From JADMJV01 sp964649085 (GTDB lineage: Bacteria > Vulcanimicrobiota > Xenobia > Xenobiales > JADMJV01): a stretch of DNA of 64,000 nucleotides. Below the pieces are notes generated by a model, which saw only the letters and a list, made by a program, of their open reading frames with translations, was not told where the DNA came from and did not search any database. Shown piece by piece: positions 33,603 to 41,580 of this stretch. The stretch covers positions 1-64,000 of the forward strand of contig CAZYPN010000026.1 in assembly GCA_964649085.1 (NCBI GenBank). Direction: 5' to 3'. Both the position numbers and the translations under genes were made by a program. Numbering within the stretch: position 1 is the stretch's first letter; the number at the start of each line of letters is the position of its first letter.

Positions 33603-35162
33603 TTAAAAGTCTGTGTTTCCCCCGCTCGGGTTCCCGATTTGATCGTGGGCAGTTCCCGCCGTGTAATAGACCACGGGCTTCTCGGCCCAGGCGGCTTCGA
33701 CGGCGTCGGACACGCGCCAACCCGCCACCGCTTCTGCCGGTGTGGCAAAAAAGGCCGACTCACCCTGGGCGGCACTTGCTAGCAGGCCGGAATAGGCTGC
33801 CTGGTTGGGAATCTGGGGGTCGAGGGGCAGGCTTACCGTTTTCTCGGCCGTGACCACCTCGATACCCGCCTTTCCATTGACGGTGAACTTCATCGTGGCC
33901 GGTTGATCGGCCCTTAACCCCAGGCGCTCGGCCAGAGCCGGTGGCAGCGCGCGCAGATGAACGTCCACGCCCGAGCGTTTTTGCTCGACGCCCTTGGCGT
34001 TGATCAGGTGAAAACGCACGCCTTCCCAACGCGGCAAGCCCACCTTCAAGTCGAAGGCCACCAGGGTTTCGGCCTCAGACGGCGGAGCTCCCTCGGGCGC
34101 TCCCTGGAGGGGGTCGTTGAAGCCGGAAAACTGGCCTCGAACCACGGTCTCTGGCACGATTTCCACGGCTTCAGCCGCTCGCTGCCGCTGCAATCGAAGT
34201 TGCTCACTGGTGATGTTGGTGGGCAGATCCATGGCCAGCGAGGACAGGATTTGCATCGCATGGTTTTGGGTCATGTCCTTGAGAATGCCGGTGTCGCGGA
34301 AGTAAGGACGGTCGTTGGACTTGATCGTCTCCAACAACTTGACTTCCACCCGTTCCACATACTGCGAGCGCAACGCTTCGTCTACTTCAGGGCGGGCTTT
34401 GAATTGCAGCATATGGGACATGCCCGGATAGCCCAGAAAGTGGTCGATCAGCAACACCTGTCCGGGCTCGAAGTCGCGTTCCACCACCTCGGCCAGTTCG
34501 CGGGCCTCGGTCGAGTTGGCCCCGAAGGGCTTCTCCAGCAGAATACGCCGAAAGGCCCCGTTCTCTGGGCTTTGCGACAGCCCGCTCGATTTCAGGTTGT
34601 CCAGCAGGGGCTTGTAGGCCTTGGGGGGCACGGCCGCCAGAAAGACGGCGTTCTCGCTGCCAACGTCGTGCTGGATCTGTTGGAAGTCCTCCGGACGAGT
34701 CAGATTGACCCCCAGCACCGAGGCCCCTTCCTCTTGCAATGACGTCAATGCCCGAAACTTCTCGAATCCTGCTTCACGGATGGGTTTCGAATCGGCATCG
34801 CCCTGGCGAAACCGCTCCAGGTAGGCCGCTCCCGACGAGGGCTTCGAGCCCATCATAATCAGCGCGTGCTGTTCGGGGTTCAGACGATCGGTTTCAGCCA
34901 GCTCCACCAGAGCATCGCGCACCGAGCGCTTGCTCACGAGGTCGCCGGTGGCTCCGAAAATGTAGAAGCGCGCCGAGGGTATGGGCCCCAGGCTGCTTCG
35001 CAACAGTTCCGTCATGTCTTCCACGGCGGACGGCTGCGGAGCTGAACTCAAGGTGACCTGATCGGTGGCCCCCAAGGTTTCAGCAGCACCGCCCTTGTCC
35101 ACGCCCGTTGCCGACTGCCGGTAGATCCGGTGGGGCTGGGAAGGCGTTAGGGGGGACAGCAT
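33603..35162 (-). CDS. zwf: Glucose-6-phosphate dehydrogenase family protein with divergent active site
   Basis: A 519-aa protein of the G6PDH family (oxidative pentose phosphate entry, NADP-linked). The nucleotide loop FGATGDLVSKR (residues 69-79), LLEKPFG and the QNH segment KDMTQNHAMQ are present. The hallmark RIDHYLGK is changed to L-IDHFLG-Y: Asp240-His241 remain, but the arginine is Leu238 and the sugar-phosphate-binding lysine is Tyr245. A 50-residue N-terminal extension (MLSPLTPSQPH...DQVTLSSAPQPS) precedes the fold and matches the N-terminus of the protein at 36124. It stands alone on the minus strand, divergent from small secreted proteins. Activity on G6P should not be assumed. Confidence 0.88.
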   Translation of the reverse strand: MLSPLTPSQPHRIYRQSATGVDKGGAAETLGATDQVTLSSAPQPSAVEDMTELLRSSLGPIPSARFYIFGATGDLVSKRSVRDALVELAETDRLNPEQHALIMMGSKPSSGAAYLERFRQGDADSKPIREAGFEKFRALTSLQEEGASVLGVNLTRPEDFQQIQHDVGSENAVFLAAVPPKAYKPLLDNLKSSGLSQSPENGAFRRILLEKPFGANSTEARELAEVVERDFEPGQVLLIDHFLGYPGMSHMLQFKARPEVDEALRSQYVERVEVKLLETIKSNDRPYFRDTGILKDMTQNHAMQILSSLAMDLPTNITSEQLRLQRQRAAEAVEIVPETVVRGQFSGFNDPLQGAPEGAPPSEAETLVAFDLKVGLPRWEGVRFHLINAKGVEQKRSGVDVHLRALPPALAERLGLRADQPATMKFTVNGKAGIEVVTAEKTVSLPLDPQIPNQAAYSGLLASAAQGESAFFATPAEAVAGWRVSDAVEAAWAEKPVVYYTAGTAHDQIGNPSGGNTDF

Positions 35163-35227
35163 CTCCGATCATTCAGCAGGGCGATGGCAAAGCCTCCAAC
35201 AGGAGGGATGTCTTAGTATGGACGGTT

Positions 35228-35257
35228 CTGTCAGTCTGACTGTAATAGTGTTATGCT
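35228..35257 (+). promoter_or_regulatory. Promoter of the 35282 gene with overlapping palindrome
   Basis: CTGTCA (35228-35233) and TATGCT (35252-35257), separated by 18 bases, form a plausible sigma70-type promoter. The sequence CAGTC-T-GACTG (35232-35242) is a perfect 5-bp palindrome overlapping the -35 box, so a repressor site is possible. An AGGAGG at 35269-35274 then fixes the GTG start at 35282. Confidence 0.45.
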
Positions 35258-35281
35258 TGGCATTCGATGAGGAGGTGTGGG

Positions 35282-35713
35282 GTGAAGTCCTTCATTCTTG
35301 CGTGGTTACTCTCGGCCAGCCTGTGGGCCCAGCCTTCGGGGCCCATCATTCGCCCATTGGGGGCCGATTTCTATCTGGTTCAATGTAATGCTTATCCGCT
35401 CAAGGTCGACGACCGGGTAGTGCTCACCCGTCAGGGTGTCGAGGTGGGGAAAGGCCAGGTCATGCGTCAAGAGGGTGGCTTTTGCAGCATCCGCCTGCTC
35501 GAGGGTCAGGCCCAGCGCTATGACCTGGTGTCGCTGCAGTCTCAGGGGGGCTCTGGCGACCGGGGGCCGGCGCTGAACCTGCATACGCCACCGGCTTCCA
35601 AGCCAGGCGCGGCGGCACGTCCCCGCCAGTCCCAGCAAGCCAGCTATTTCCATTCGCTCGACTTCAGTGGTCGTGTCTACCAATTGAATACCGGCCAGGT
35701 GCTCACACCGTGA
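35282..35713 (+). CDS. Small secreted hypothetical protein
   Basis: A 143-aa protein. The GTG at 35282 is chosen over an ATG at 35267 because AGGAGG lies 7 bases ahead of it and the protein then begins with a clean signal peptide (MKSFILAWLLSASLWAQ). The mature part is a small beta-rich domain (ADFYLVQCNAYPLKVDDRVVL) with a Pro/Ala/Gln-rich tail. The function is unknown. The following gene starts inside its stop (GTGA), which means coupled translation. Confidence 0.75.
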   Translation: MKSFILAWLLSASLWAQPSGPIIRPLGADFYLVQCNAYPLKVDDRVVLTRQGVEVGKGQVMRQEGGFCSIRLLEGQAQRYDLVSLQSQGGSGDRGPALNLHTPPASKPGAAARPRQSQQASYFHSLDFSGRVYQLNTGQVLTP

Positions 35714-36081
35714 GGTGGCTGCGCAGCTTCTGGTTGCTGTGTGCGGTGGCCTGGGCTCAACCCTCACCCAGGCTACCCGAGGGAAACTGGGTGGTCAGCG
35801 AAACTTCAGGCAGCACGGTGCAGGGCAACTGGTCCTATCGCGCCGGGGCAGCCGTGATACAGGCCCGCTGGAATAACGGCACCCAGGCCCTACTTCGTCT
35901 CGATTCGTGGGATGGCCAGCGCATACAAGTCTCCCGGCTCGATGCTAGCGGGCCCACCACCGGTCTCAGGGCCGTGTATTCGGGGGTTTGTCAGGGAACG
36001 TTGATTCAGGGGCAGGTCCATTGGTACTGGCCGGGCGGCTGTCGTCAGGGAAAGTGGACGGTTCAGTTGCCCCAGGTTTGA
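35710..36081 (+). CDS. Small secreted hypothetical protein
   Basis: A 123-aa protein from a GTG overlapping the previous stop, with a signal peptide (RSFWLLCAVAWAQ). The mature domain is rich in Trp and aromatic residues (GNWVVSETSGSTVQGNWSYR, GQVHWYWPGGCRQGKWTV) with two cysteines, consistent with a small beta-barrel, perhaps ligand- or glycan-binding. No family is recognised. It forms a two-gene unit with the protein before it. Confidence 0.75.
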   Translation: MRWLRSFWLLCAVAWAQPSPRLPEGNWVVSETSGSTVQGNWSYRAGAAVIQARWNNGTQALLRLDSWDGQRIQVSRLDASGPTTGLRAVYSGVCQGTLIQGQVHWYWPGGCRQGKWTVQLPQV

Positions 36082-36111
36082 GCTTTTCAGGGTTTCATCA
36101 TGACTCCCGGC

Positions 36112-36117
36112 TATGCT
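36112..36117 (+). promoter_or_regulatory. -10 box (TATGCT) six bases before the 36124 start codon
   Basis: TATGCT lies 6 bases upstream of the ATG at 36124. Transcription would then start at or next to the ATG, giving a leaderless mRNA. No good -35 box is visible at the proper spacing. Confidence 0.35.
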
Positions 36118-36123
36118 GCCCCC

Positions 36124-36879
36124 ATGTTATCGCCGCTCCGCTTCCAATCGCCCACACTCTCGCGCCCGCTGGCAAGAGCCAATCGGCAGTCCCCGCAGGA
36201 TCTGTCGACGGCTCCCTCGGACCAGGTCTGCCTCAGTGCGGCCCCAACGCCCAGCCGCACCTCGATCGGAGTTCGCGCCGGTCAGGCACTGTTGATCGGG
36301 TGCAGCCTCGTGGGCGGGGTGGTGGGGTTGGCCTCGGCGGCCCAGGCCCAGCAGGCTCAGGTCCAGGTGCGTCGCGGAGTGCGCTACGATATGACCGAGC
36401 AGCAGCTGAGCGAGCGGGTGCGCAACTCGCTGACGGCCGACCAGATCGGCGAAGGACAGCCCCACTTCACGGCCTGGGAGGTCGACTCCAATCAGTCGAG
36501 CAAGTGGTATCACAACCCGCGCACGTTGCAGGTGGACGAGCAGCACAGCGGACGCACCGTCACCGAGGGCGACCCCTTCCGCCAGTGCGCCCGGCAAAGT
36601 GCCGACGGCACCTGCCAGACTGCCAAGCCCAATCAGATTCGTTACAGCGTGCTGAGCTGCATCTACCAAAAGCAGGAAGACGGTCAGCTCTACCGGGTCA
36701 CCCACAAGTCCTACCAGCACAACTACACCCATAACATGCAGCGCAACGTCTGCGGCGGCCACGAGCTGCGCTACGACGCCGGTGCCATGACCTTCATGCC
36801 TCACCAGGTCAATGCCGAGGGCGATCAGTTGTTCCTCAATCCCGCCAACATTCTTTCGATCGAAAAAGTGGGCGGCTAG
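36124..36879 (+). CDS. Membrane-anchored or exported protein with MLSPL/DQVxLS N-terminal leader
   Basis: A 251-aa protein. Residues 1-50 are a Pro/Ser-rich leader (MLSPLRFQSP...DQVCLSAAPTPS) almost identical in plan to that of the G6PDH-family protein at 35162. A hydrophobic segment follows (ALLIGCSLVGGVVGLASAAQA, about 54-75), so the rest is probably extracytoplasmic. The mature part has four or more cysteines and basic/aromatic residues (CARQSADGTCQTAKPN, VLSCIYQKQED, NVCGGHELRYD). I choose the ATG at 36124 over 36100 because it reproduces the shared MLSPL start and has a -10 box 6 bases ahead. The function is unknown. Confidence 0.75.
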   Translation: MLSPLRFQSPTLSRPLARANRQSPQDLSTAPSDQVCLSAAPTPSRTSIGVRAGQALLIGCSLVGGVVGLASAAQAQQAQVQVRRGVRYDMTEQQLSERVRNSLTADQIGEGQPHFTAWEVDSNQSSKWYHNPRTLQVDEQHSGRTVTEGDPFRQCARQSADGTCQTAKPNQIRYSVLSCIYQKQEDGQLYRVTHKSYQHNYTHNMQRNVCGGHELRYDAGAMTFMPHQVNAEGDQLFLNPANILSIEKVGG

Positions 36880-36887
36880 ATAGTCGG

Positions 36888-37412
36888 CTACGCCGACTTC
36901 TTCAGCAGTTGCCCAGGAGGCCAAGGAATCACGCCTCCAAGCAGGTCCACCCAGACCACCACTGCCACCCAGTGAAAGACAACCAGCGGCCACAGCGACC
37001 CGAAGCGCAGGTAGTGCAGGCTGTTCAGCAGGGCCAGGGCCAGCGCCAGCGCCAGGAAGCGCGGGTTCTCAAAGGCTGCCCGTGCCTCTGGCCCGCCTAC
37101 TCGGCCCAGCAGCGGGTGCCAGAGCACGAATAGCACGGCGCTCAGCGCCACCGCGCCCCAGGGGTTGGGCGAGCCGGGTGCAGGCAGCAGCAGCACGCGC
37201 CAAAAGGCCTCTTCCAGGCAACAGGGCACCAGCCACAGGGCGGCCCAGCGACGCCAGCAGGGGCGACGCGGAGCCCAATGCAAGAACCGCCCCCGCAGCT
37301 TCCAGGCCAGCCCGGCGTAGAACAAGAGTTGCACCAGCAGCCACCCCCAGGCTTCGACGGGGGGCAAGGCCAGCGACTGCCACAATCGGTCATTTCCCAA
37401 TGGAGTCAGCAT
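36888..37412 (-). CDS. CPBP/CAAX family intramembrane protease
   Basis: A 174-aa multi-pass membrane protein of the CPBP (ABI/Rce1-type) family. The three family motifs are present: EExxxR as EEAFWR (catalytic glutamate), FxxxH as FVLWH, and HxxxD as part of VFHWVAVVVWVDLL. Members cleave within or next to membranes and often mature peptides or confer bacteriocin immunity. Its start overlaps the end of the upstream acetyltransferase by 7 bases. It is shorter than many CPBP proteins but the core is complete. Confidence 0.88.
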   Translation of the reverse strand: MLTPLGNDRLWQSLALPPVEAWGWLLVQLLFYAGLAWKLRGRFLHWAPRRPCWRRWAALWLVPCCLEEAFWRVLLLPAPGSPNPWGAVALSAVLFVLWHPLLGRVGGPEARAAFENPRFLALALALALLNSLHYLRFGSLWPLVVFHWVAVVVWVDLLGGVIPWPPGQLLKKSA

Positions 37413-37972
37413 TGGGGGATATGCGAAAACATCCAGGCGTCGTGGCGCTTGCCGTGCAGGGCCAAGCGGTTGCGCAGCAACCCTTCATACCATGCCCCCG
37501 ACTTTTCGGCCGCCCGACGCGACGACTCGTTGCCCACCGCCACCACGATTTCCACCCGGCCCAGGCCCAGTTGCTCGAAGGCCAGCCTTGAGGCCGCCCG
37601 AATGCAGCCCACGGCGATCCCCTGGCCCCAGCGGCTGCGGCGCACCCAGTAGCCCAGGTTGGCAAAACCGTGCTCGCGCGACAACTGGTTCAGCCCGCAG
37701 CCGGCCACCAGGTCCCCGCTGCCCGGGTCGAAGACCGCTAGAGAATAGTCCTCGCCGCGCTCCCAGGCGGGCGGGCGCGAATGGGCATAGCTGATGCTCT
37801 CGTCCTGGCTATAGTCGGGGTGACACCAGGGCATCCATTCGCTGAAGCCAGCACCGGCCGACTCGCGGGCGGCTTCATAGAGAGCCCTCGCGTCCTCGGG
37901 TTGATAGGGGCGAAAGAGCAGCTCGACGCGTACTTTGTCGTCGGCCGGCAGCAGCAGTTCGAAAGCGATCAC
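37406..37972 (-). CDS. GNAT family acetyltransferase (RimJ/RimL type)
   Basis: A 188-aa enzyme with the GNAT fold: RPYQPEDARALYEAARES (strand 1/helix 1), YSLAVFDPGSGDLVAGCGL, then the acetyl-CoA loop WVRRSRWGQGIAVGCIRAA (R/Q-x-x-G-x-A), the strand VEIVVAVGNESSRRAAEKSG and AWYEGLLRNRL. This matches ribosomal-protein or small-molecule N-acetyltransferases of the RimJ/RimL group. It is translationally linked to the CPBP protease gene. The substrate is unknown. Confidence 0.88.
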   Translation of the reverse strand: MIAFELLLPADDKVRVELLFRPYQPEDARALYEAARESAGAGFSEWMPWCHPDYSQDESISYAHSRPPAWERGEDYSLAVFDPGSGDLVAGCGLNQLSREHGFANLGYWVRRSRWGQGIAVGCIRAASRLAFEQLGLGRVEIVVAVGNESSRRAAEKSGAWYEGLLRNRLALHGKRHDAWMFSHIPQC

Positions 37973-38035
37973 GCAGAAATCATCGCCCCCTGCGGCTATC
38001 GTGTCAATCGCTTTACAGGCCGTGGCGGGTGAAGG

Positions 38036-38227
38036 TCAGGCCAGGAAGTAAATCCCGTGACCAATATCGTCTGCAGTGTTGCCGGGGGTAATCAGGCCGG
38101 TCGCAGTATCCAGGGTGAACACCTGGTTTCCGGGGAAGTCACGCCCGGGTTCTGCCCACTCGGTCGAGGGCGTTTCCTGACGAGACCGCCGGATGGAAGG
38201 TTGGGAAACGAAGTTGGCCTGGATCAT
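38036..38227 (-). CDS. Small hypothetical protein
   Basis: A 63-aa protein (MIQANFVSQPSIRRSRQETP...) with a clear AGGAG ribosome site 8 bases ahead of the ATG, which is the main reason to accept it. The sequence is polar with a Gly/Thr-rich C-terminal half (DTATGLITPGNTADDIGHG). No family is recognised. It lies alone upstream of the acetyltransferase gene, divergent from the pseudopilin operon. Confidence 0.55.
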   Translation of the reverse strand: MIQANFVSQPSIRRSRQETPSTEWAEPGRDFPGNQVFTLDTATGLITPGNTADDIGHGIYFLA

Positions 38228-38337
38228 GGTTTGCTCTCCTGGATGTTTTGTCTGTAGGGACCAGCTTACACGGCAATCCTGAAAAAGCTCTCAAGGGCAC
38301 ACTCCAAGGGGGGGGCAAACCAGGCAGGATGCTCAAA

Positions 38338-38366
38338 TTGTTTCCAGAATGTAACCAAAGTTACAG
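38338..38366 (+). promoter_or_regulatory. Pseudopilin operon promoter with overlapping inverted repeat
   Basis: TTGTTT (38338-38343) and TTACAG (38361-38366) are separated by 17 bases. The spacer and -10 are covered by a perfect 6-bp inverted repeat, TGTAAC-CAAA-GTTACA (38350-38365). A regulator bound there would block RNA polymerase. Alternatively the repeat could fold in DNA or RNA. The start codon lies 26 bases downstream of the -10 box. Confidence 0.5.
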
Positions 38367-38391
38367 ACAAATGAACTGGGGGGTGGGCAAC

Positions 38392-40251
38392 ATGCGCCGC
38401 GGCTTCACCCTTTACGAAGTCCTCGTGTCCATGGCCATCTTGACCTCGGTCATGGTGTTGGCCCTGGTCAACGGTCGAACAGCCGAACGGTCGAGCCAGT
38501 CTCAGGCCGTAGCCGAGTTGCTGGCTGGCGAGTTTCGTCAGGCCCATCAGCGGGCTCTGGCCGAACATCGTCCCGTGGCCGTCGTGGTACCTGGTCAGGG
38601 CAATTCCTGCCCCCACGCCAGTTCCATTTATCTCATGGCCGGAGAAGAGAAGCCTCGCCCTTCGCGCTCGGTAGACTTTTCCAAAGAATTTCCGCTGGCC
38701 ATGGTCAGCGTGGCTCACTGGCCGCTCACCAGCGGCGTCACCACACTCGACCCACCCGCTGGCGTCACTGGCCTGGATGTGAGTGCCTGGGCCGGACCAG
38801 GCTTCAGCGATTATGCCTATGTCTACGACGCATCGGGTCGGCTGCACACCAATCTGTTGCCCAACTTCCAGGGGGCCTATCATCTGGTGGTCTGCACCGG
38901 CCTGGACTATGTGTCCTCAAATCCCACGGTGACCGGAACGGCTCCTCTCAATCATTTTGCCCTGTCCAAGGTGGCCCAGCCCTATACGGTGCGGCTCACA
39001 CCTTCGGGAGGCGTCAGCGTGAGCAAGGGGCTGCTGAATGCCAGTCCGGCAGTGGCTCAGCTGGTTGGCAGTATGAACTCCAGCCCCCCGGCCAGCAAGG
39101 TGTTGGTAAGCAACAGTGCCAACCAGAATCCGGTCATCGCCTCGCTCGATTTCGCCCCGCGCCTTCCCGGCGCCGGCTCCAGCACGGCCTATGTCGACAA
39201 GGACGGCTTCCTGTCGTTGAAGGTCACCGCTCAGGATCCTGAAGGCGGGCCGCTGTATATTCGTTGGACGGCCAACGGTGGTAGCTTCTCCTATCAGGAT
39301 CGGGTGAGAATGCAGTGGAACGAACAGGCTCAGGCCTGGACCTCCACCTGGGAGTGGCGCCCGCCCCAGGCTTTTGTGGCCGGACAGCAGTTTGCCCTCA
39401 CCTGCCAGGTGGCCGACCCGCTAGGGGCGGTGGTCAGCCTGGCAGACCCGGCCCTACAAGGGGTTGAGCCCGTGGCCGGCGGCAAGATCGGCTACAACGA
39501 CGCCGCCGGTGGCGCCAAGTTGGTGCTGCAGAACGGCACTCCTGTGGGTGGCTTCGGCGATGCCACCTACATGTTTTTGAACTTCAGTGCCGACGGCAAG
39601 CGTGCCGTATGGCGCACCGGTCCTGCCACCGTCACCTGCAATACCGATGGCACCTCACCCCACAGCATTCCGGGTTCGCACCAGAACCAATCGTGGTCGC
39701 CCGACGGCAGCAAGATCCTCTATTGGGATGTGAGCTTTCCCCTGCGGGTGTGTGTGATGAACGCCGACGGCACCAATAAGACTCCGCTGACCCCCAACAG
39801 TTCCAGTTACATGATTTATCAGGAGCCGCGCTGGTCGAACCGAGGCGACCGCATCCTGGTCTATCAAAACGGAGCCGCCATGCTGGTCAACCCCGACGGC
39901 ACGGCGTTGGAGCCGCTACAGGGCGTGCCCGCTCAGGCCTACGGCTTTGACTTTAGCCCCGACAGCACCCGTATGTGCTACTTTCGAACGGGCACTGGGG
40001 GAGGTCTGTGGGTGTGCGACCTGACCGACAACCCCGGCGACGGACTCAATCCCACGCTAAGCAATCACGTGCAGATATCGACCGACACCCTCTATACGGC
40101 CCCACGCTGGTCGCATCGCGGAGACGCCATCGCTTACCACGCGTATTCCAGTGGCTATCGACTCAAGCTGATTCATCCTGACGGCAGCGGCGCCGTCAGT
40201 CTGGGGTATAATGCCACGGGCAACTACACCCCGCCCAGCTGGTGTCGATAG
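38392..40251 (+). CDS. Type IV pseudopilin fused to a TolB-like (PD40) beta-propeller
   Basis: A 619-aa protein. It opens with a prepilin leader MRRG and the pilin helix FTLYEVLVSMAILTSVMVLA, with the conserved Glu at position 5 after the cleavage site. A globular region (about 60-400) includes an Ig/cadherin-like segment on extended strands. Residues about 420-619 are WD40-like PD40 blades (LNFSADGKRAVWRTG, QSWSPDGSKILYWD, VCVMNADGTNKTPLT, PRWSNRGDRILVYQ, PRWSHRGDAIAYHA) as in TolB. Pilins rarely carry a propeller; exposed at the tip of a pseudopilus it could bind glycans or proteins. The ATG at 38392 is preferred; 38371 is possible. It is the first gene of the operon. Confidence 0.88.
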   Translation: MRRGFTLYEVLVSMAILTSVMVLALVNGRTAERSSQSQAVAELLAGEFRQAHQRALAEHRPVAVVVPGQGNSCPHASSIYLMAGEEKPRPSRSVDFSKEFPLAMVSVAHWPLTSGVTTLDPPAGVTGLDVSAWAGPGFSDYAYVYDASGRLHTNLLPNFQGAYHLVVCTGLDYVSSNPTVTGTAPLNHFALSKVAQPYTVRLTPSGGVSVSKGLLNASPAVAQLVGSMNSSPPASKVLVSNSANQNPVIASLDFAPRLPGAGSSTAYVDKDGFLSLKVTAQDPEGGPLYIRWTANGGSFSYQDRVRMQWNEQAQAWTSTWEWRPPQAFVAGQQFALTCQVADPLGAVVSLADPALQGVEPVAGGKIGYNDAAGGAKLVLQNGTPVGGFGDATYMFLNFSADGKRAVWRTGPATVTCNTDGTSPHSIPGSHQNQSWSPDGSKILYWDVSFPLRVCVMNADGTNKTPLTPNSSSYMIYQEPRWSNRGDRILVYQNGAAMLVNPDGTALEPLQGVPAQAYGFDFSPDSTRMCYFRTGTGGGLWVCDLTDNPGDGLNPTLSNHVQISTDTLYTAPRWSHRGDAIAYHAYSSGYRLKLIHPDGSGAVSLGYNATGNYTPPSWCR

Positions 40252-40252
40252 G

Positions 40253-41038
40253 TTGTCTGTCCGCGGTCGGGGTCTCAGCCTGGTCGAGACCCTCATCGCC
40301 TTCTTCTTGCTCAGCTGCGGCGTCTTGCTGATCACTCAGCTTTTCCTTTACTCGCTGCGCTACACTCGCCAGGTGGAGGCCCGCGCCCGAGCCCTGCTGG
40401 CGGGCGAACGCGCCTGGCAGCGCCTGCGCAACTGGGCGGCCGAGGTGAATGGTGGTCAGCTCAACTTCTTGGGCAACTGGGCCACCTATCAAGGGGTAAC
40501 GGAAACCGACCCCGACGACGCCGAATTCCAGCTGCGCTACCAGGTGGCCGACCAGAACTTGATGTCGCCCTGTCACGAGCTTGAACGTCTCATTCCGGCC
40601 GACCAACAGGGACTGATGGCCCGCTCGGCCAAAAGGGTGTCCATTACGGTCAGCTGGCGTGGGGGCTCGCTTCAGTTGGCCGGGCTGGTGGAAGAGCCGC
40701 CGCGCCAATGGCGGGCCACCAATCCTCTGGTGGTGTCGGGCACCCCGCCCGATCCGGTCAACGCCTCCAATCCGGCCAACTTTACGGCAACCGCCTTCGA
40801 CAGCAACGATGCCGCCATCGAAGATCTTGAGTTTCGCTGGTACGTCGACGCCATGTCCACCTCGGGTACGGTCACGCCCTCACAGAACGGAAAGGCGGCC
40901 ACTTTCCTCCCTCAAATCACTCTGTCGGACGGCAGCACCCAGCCCAGCCCTCCAGGCCAGTGCCGGGTGAAAGTTCGGGCCGTGTATCGCGGCCAGGAGC
41001 GCATCGCCCTTTCTACCGTGATGAACGTGGCGCCGTGA
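40253..41038 (+). CDS. Type IV pilin-like minor pseudopilin (PilV/GspI type)
   Basis: A 261-aa protein from a TTG 1 base after the previous stop. The short leader LSVRGRG is followed by LSLVETLIAFFLLSCGVLLI, a prepilin helix with Glu5. Choosing the TTG gives a leader of normal length; the ATG at 40211 would overlap the upstream gene by 41 bases. The globular domain is followed by an Ig-like segment with TATAFDSNDAAIEDLEFRWY. It would be processed by a prepilin peptidase, not encoded here, and inserted in a pseudopilus. Confidence 0.85.
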   Translation: MSVRGRGLSLVETLIAFFLLSCGVLLITQLFLYSLRYTRQVEARARALLAGERAWQRLRNWAAEVNGGQLNFLGNWATYQGVTETDPDDAEFQLRYQVADQNLMSPCHELERLIPADQQGLMARSAKRVSITVSWRGGSLQLAGLVEEPPRQWRATNPLVVSGTPPDPVNASNPANFTATAFDSNDAAIEDLEFRWYVDAMSTSGTVTPSQNGKAATFLPQITLSDGSTQPSPPGQCRVKVRAVYRGQERIALSTVMNVAP

Positions 41039-41580
41039 AGACGCGAGCGCGTGGCATCACCCTGATCGAGGTCTTGCTCACCTGTCTGCTCTTCAGTGTA
41101 GCGCTGGGATTGCTGGCCGGATTTGTCGGCCGGGTGAGCGATGTGATGCGCTTTTCCAGCGGTAAGGACCGCACGGTTCAGGCGGCCCGTCTGGCCCTGG
41201 ACCGCATGCAGGACGAACTCTCAGGTGCCATACAGCTCTTGGAGCCCGGATCCAGCCCCACCGACAAGCTGCAGTTCGTGCGCCTTGACCCTCGTGTGGC
41301 CGGTCGCCTGCCCAACCCACTTCCCAGCACGCTTCCCACCAGTTGGGACCCGGTCGACCCTGCCTTCCTGACTCAGGTCACCTACGCCCTGGTCGACGAC
41401 CACCTGGAGCGCACGGCGTTGCACAATGACGGCAGCACCCGAAGTGAAACCCTGCTCGACCAGGTTCAGGGCCTGCAAACCGAGCGCCTGACCCCAACCA
41501 GCGTGCGTCTGACTCTGCTGGTGTGGGACAGTCGCCGCACCACTCGCTGGATCGCCATCGGGGGGATTCGCCTTCGATGA
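41035..41580 (+). CDS. Type IV pilin-like minor pseudopilin (PilW/GspJ type)
   Basis: A 181-aa protein starting at a GTG inside the previous stop (GTGA). The leader KTRARG precedes ITLIEVLLTCLLFSVALGLL, with Glu5. The helix continues into ARLALDRMQDELSGAI, typical of GspJ/PilW-type pseudopilins. It is third in the operon, and its stop overlaps the next start (ATGA), so the pseudopilins are made in fixed ratio. Confidence 0.87.
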   Translation: MKTRARGITLIEVLLTCLLFSVALGLLAGFVGRVSDVMRFSSGKDRTVQAARLALDRMQDELSGAIQLLEPGSSPTDKLQFVRLDPRVAGRLPNPLPSTLPTSWDPVDPAFLTQVTYALVDDHLERTALHNDGSTRSETLLDQVQGLQTERLTPTSVRLTLLVWDSRRTTRWIAIGGIRLR

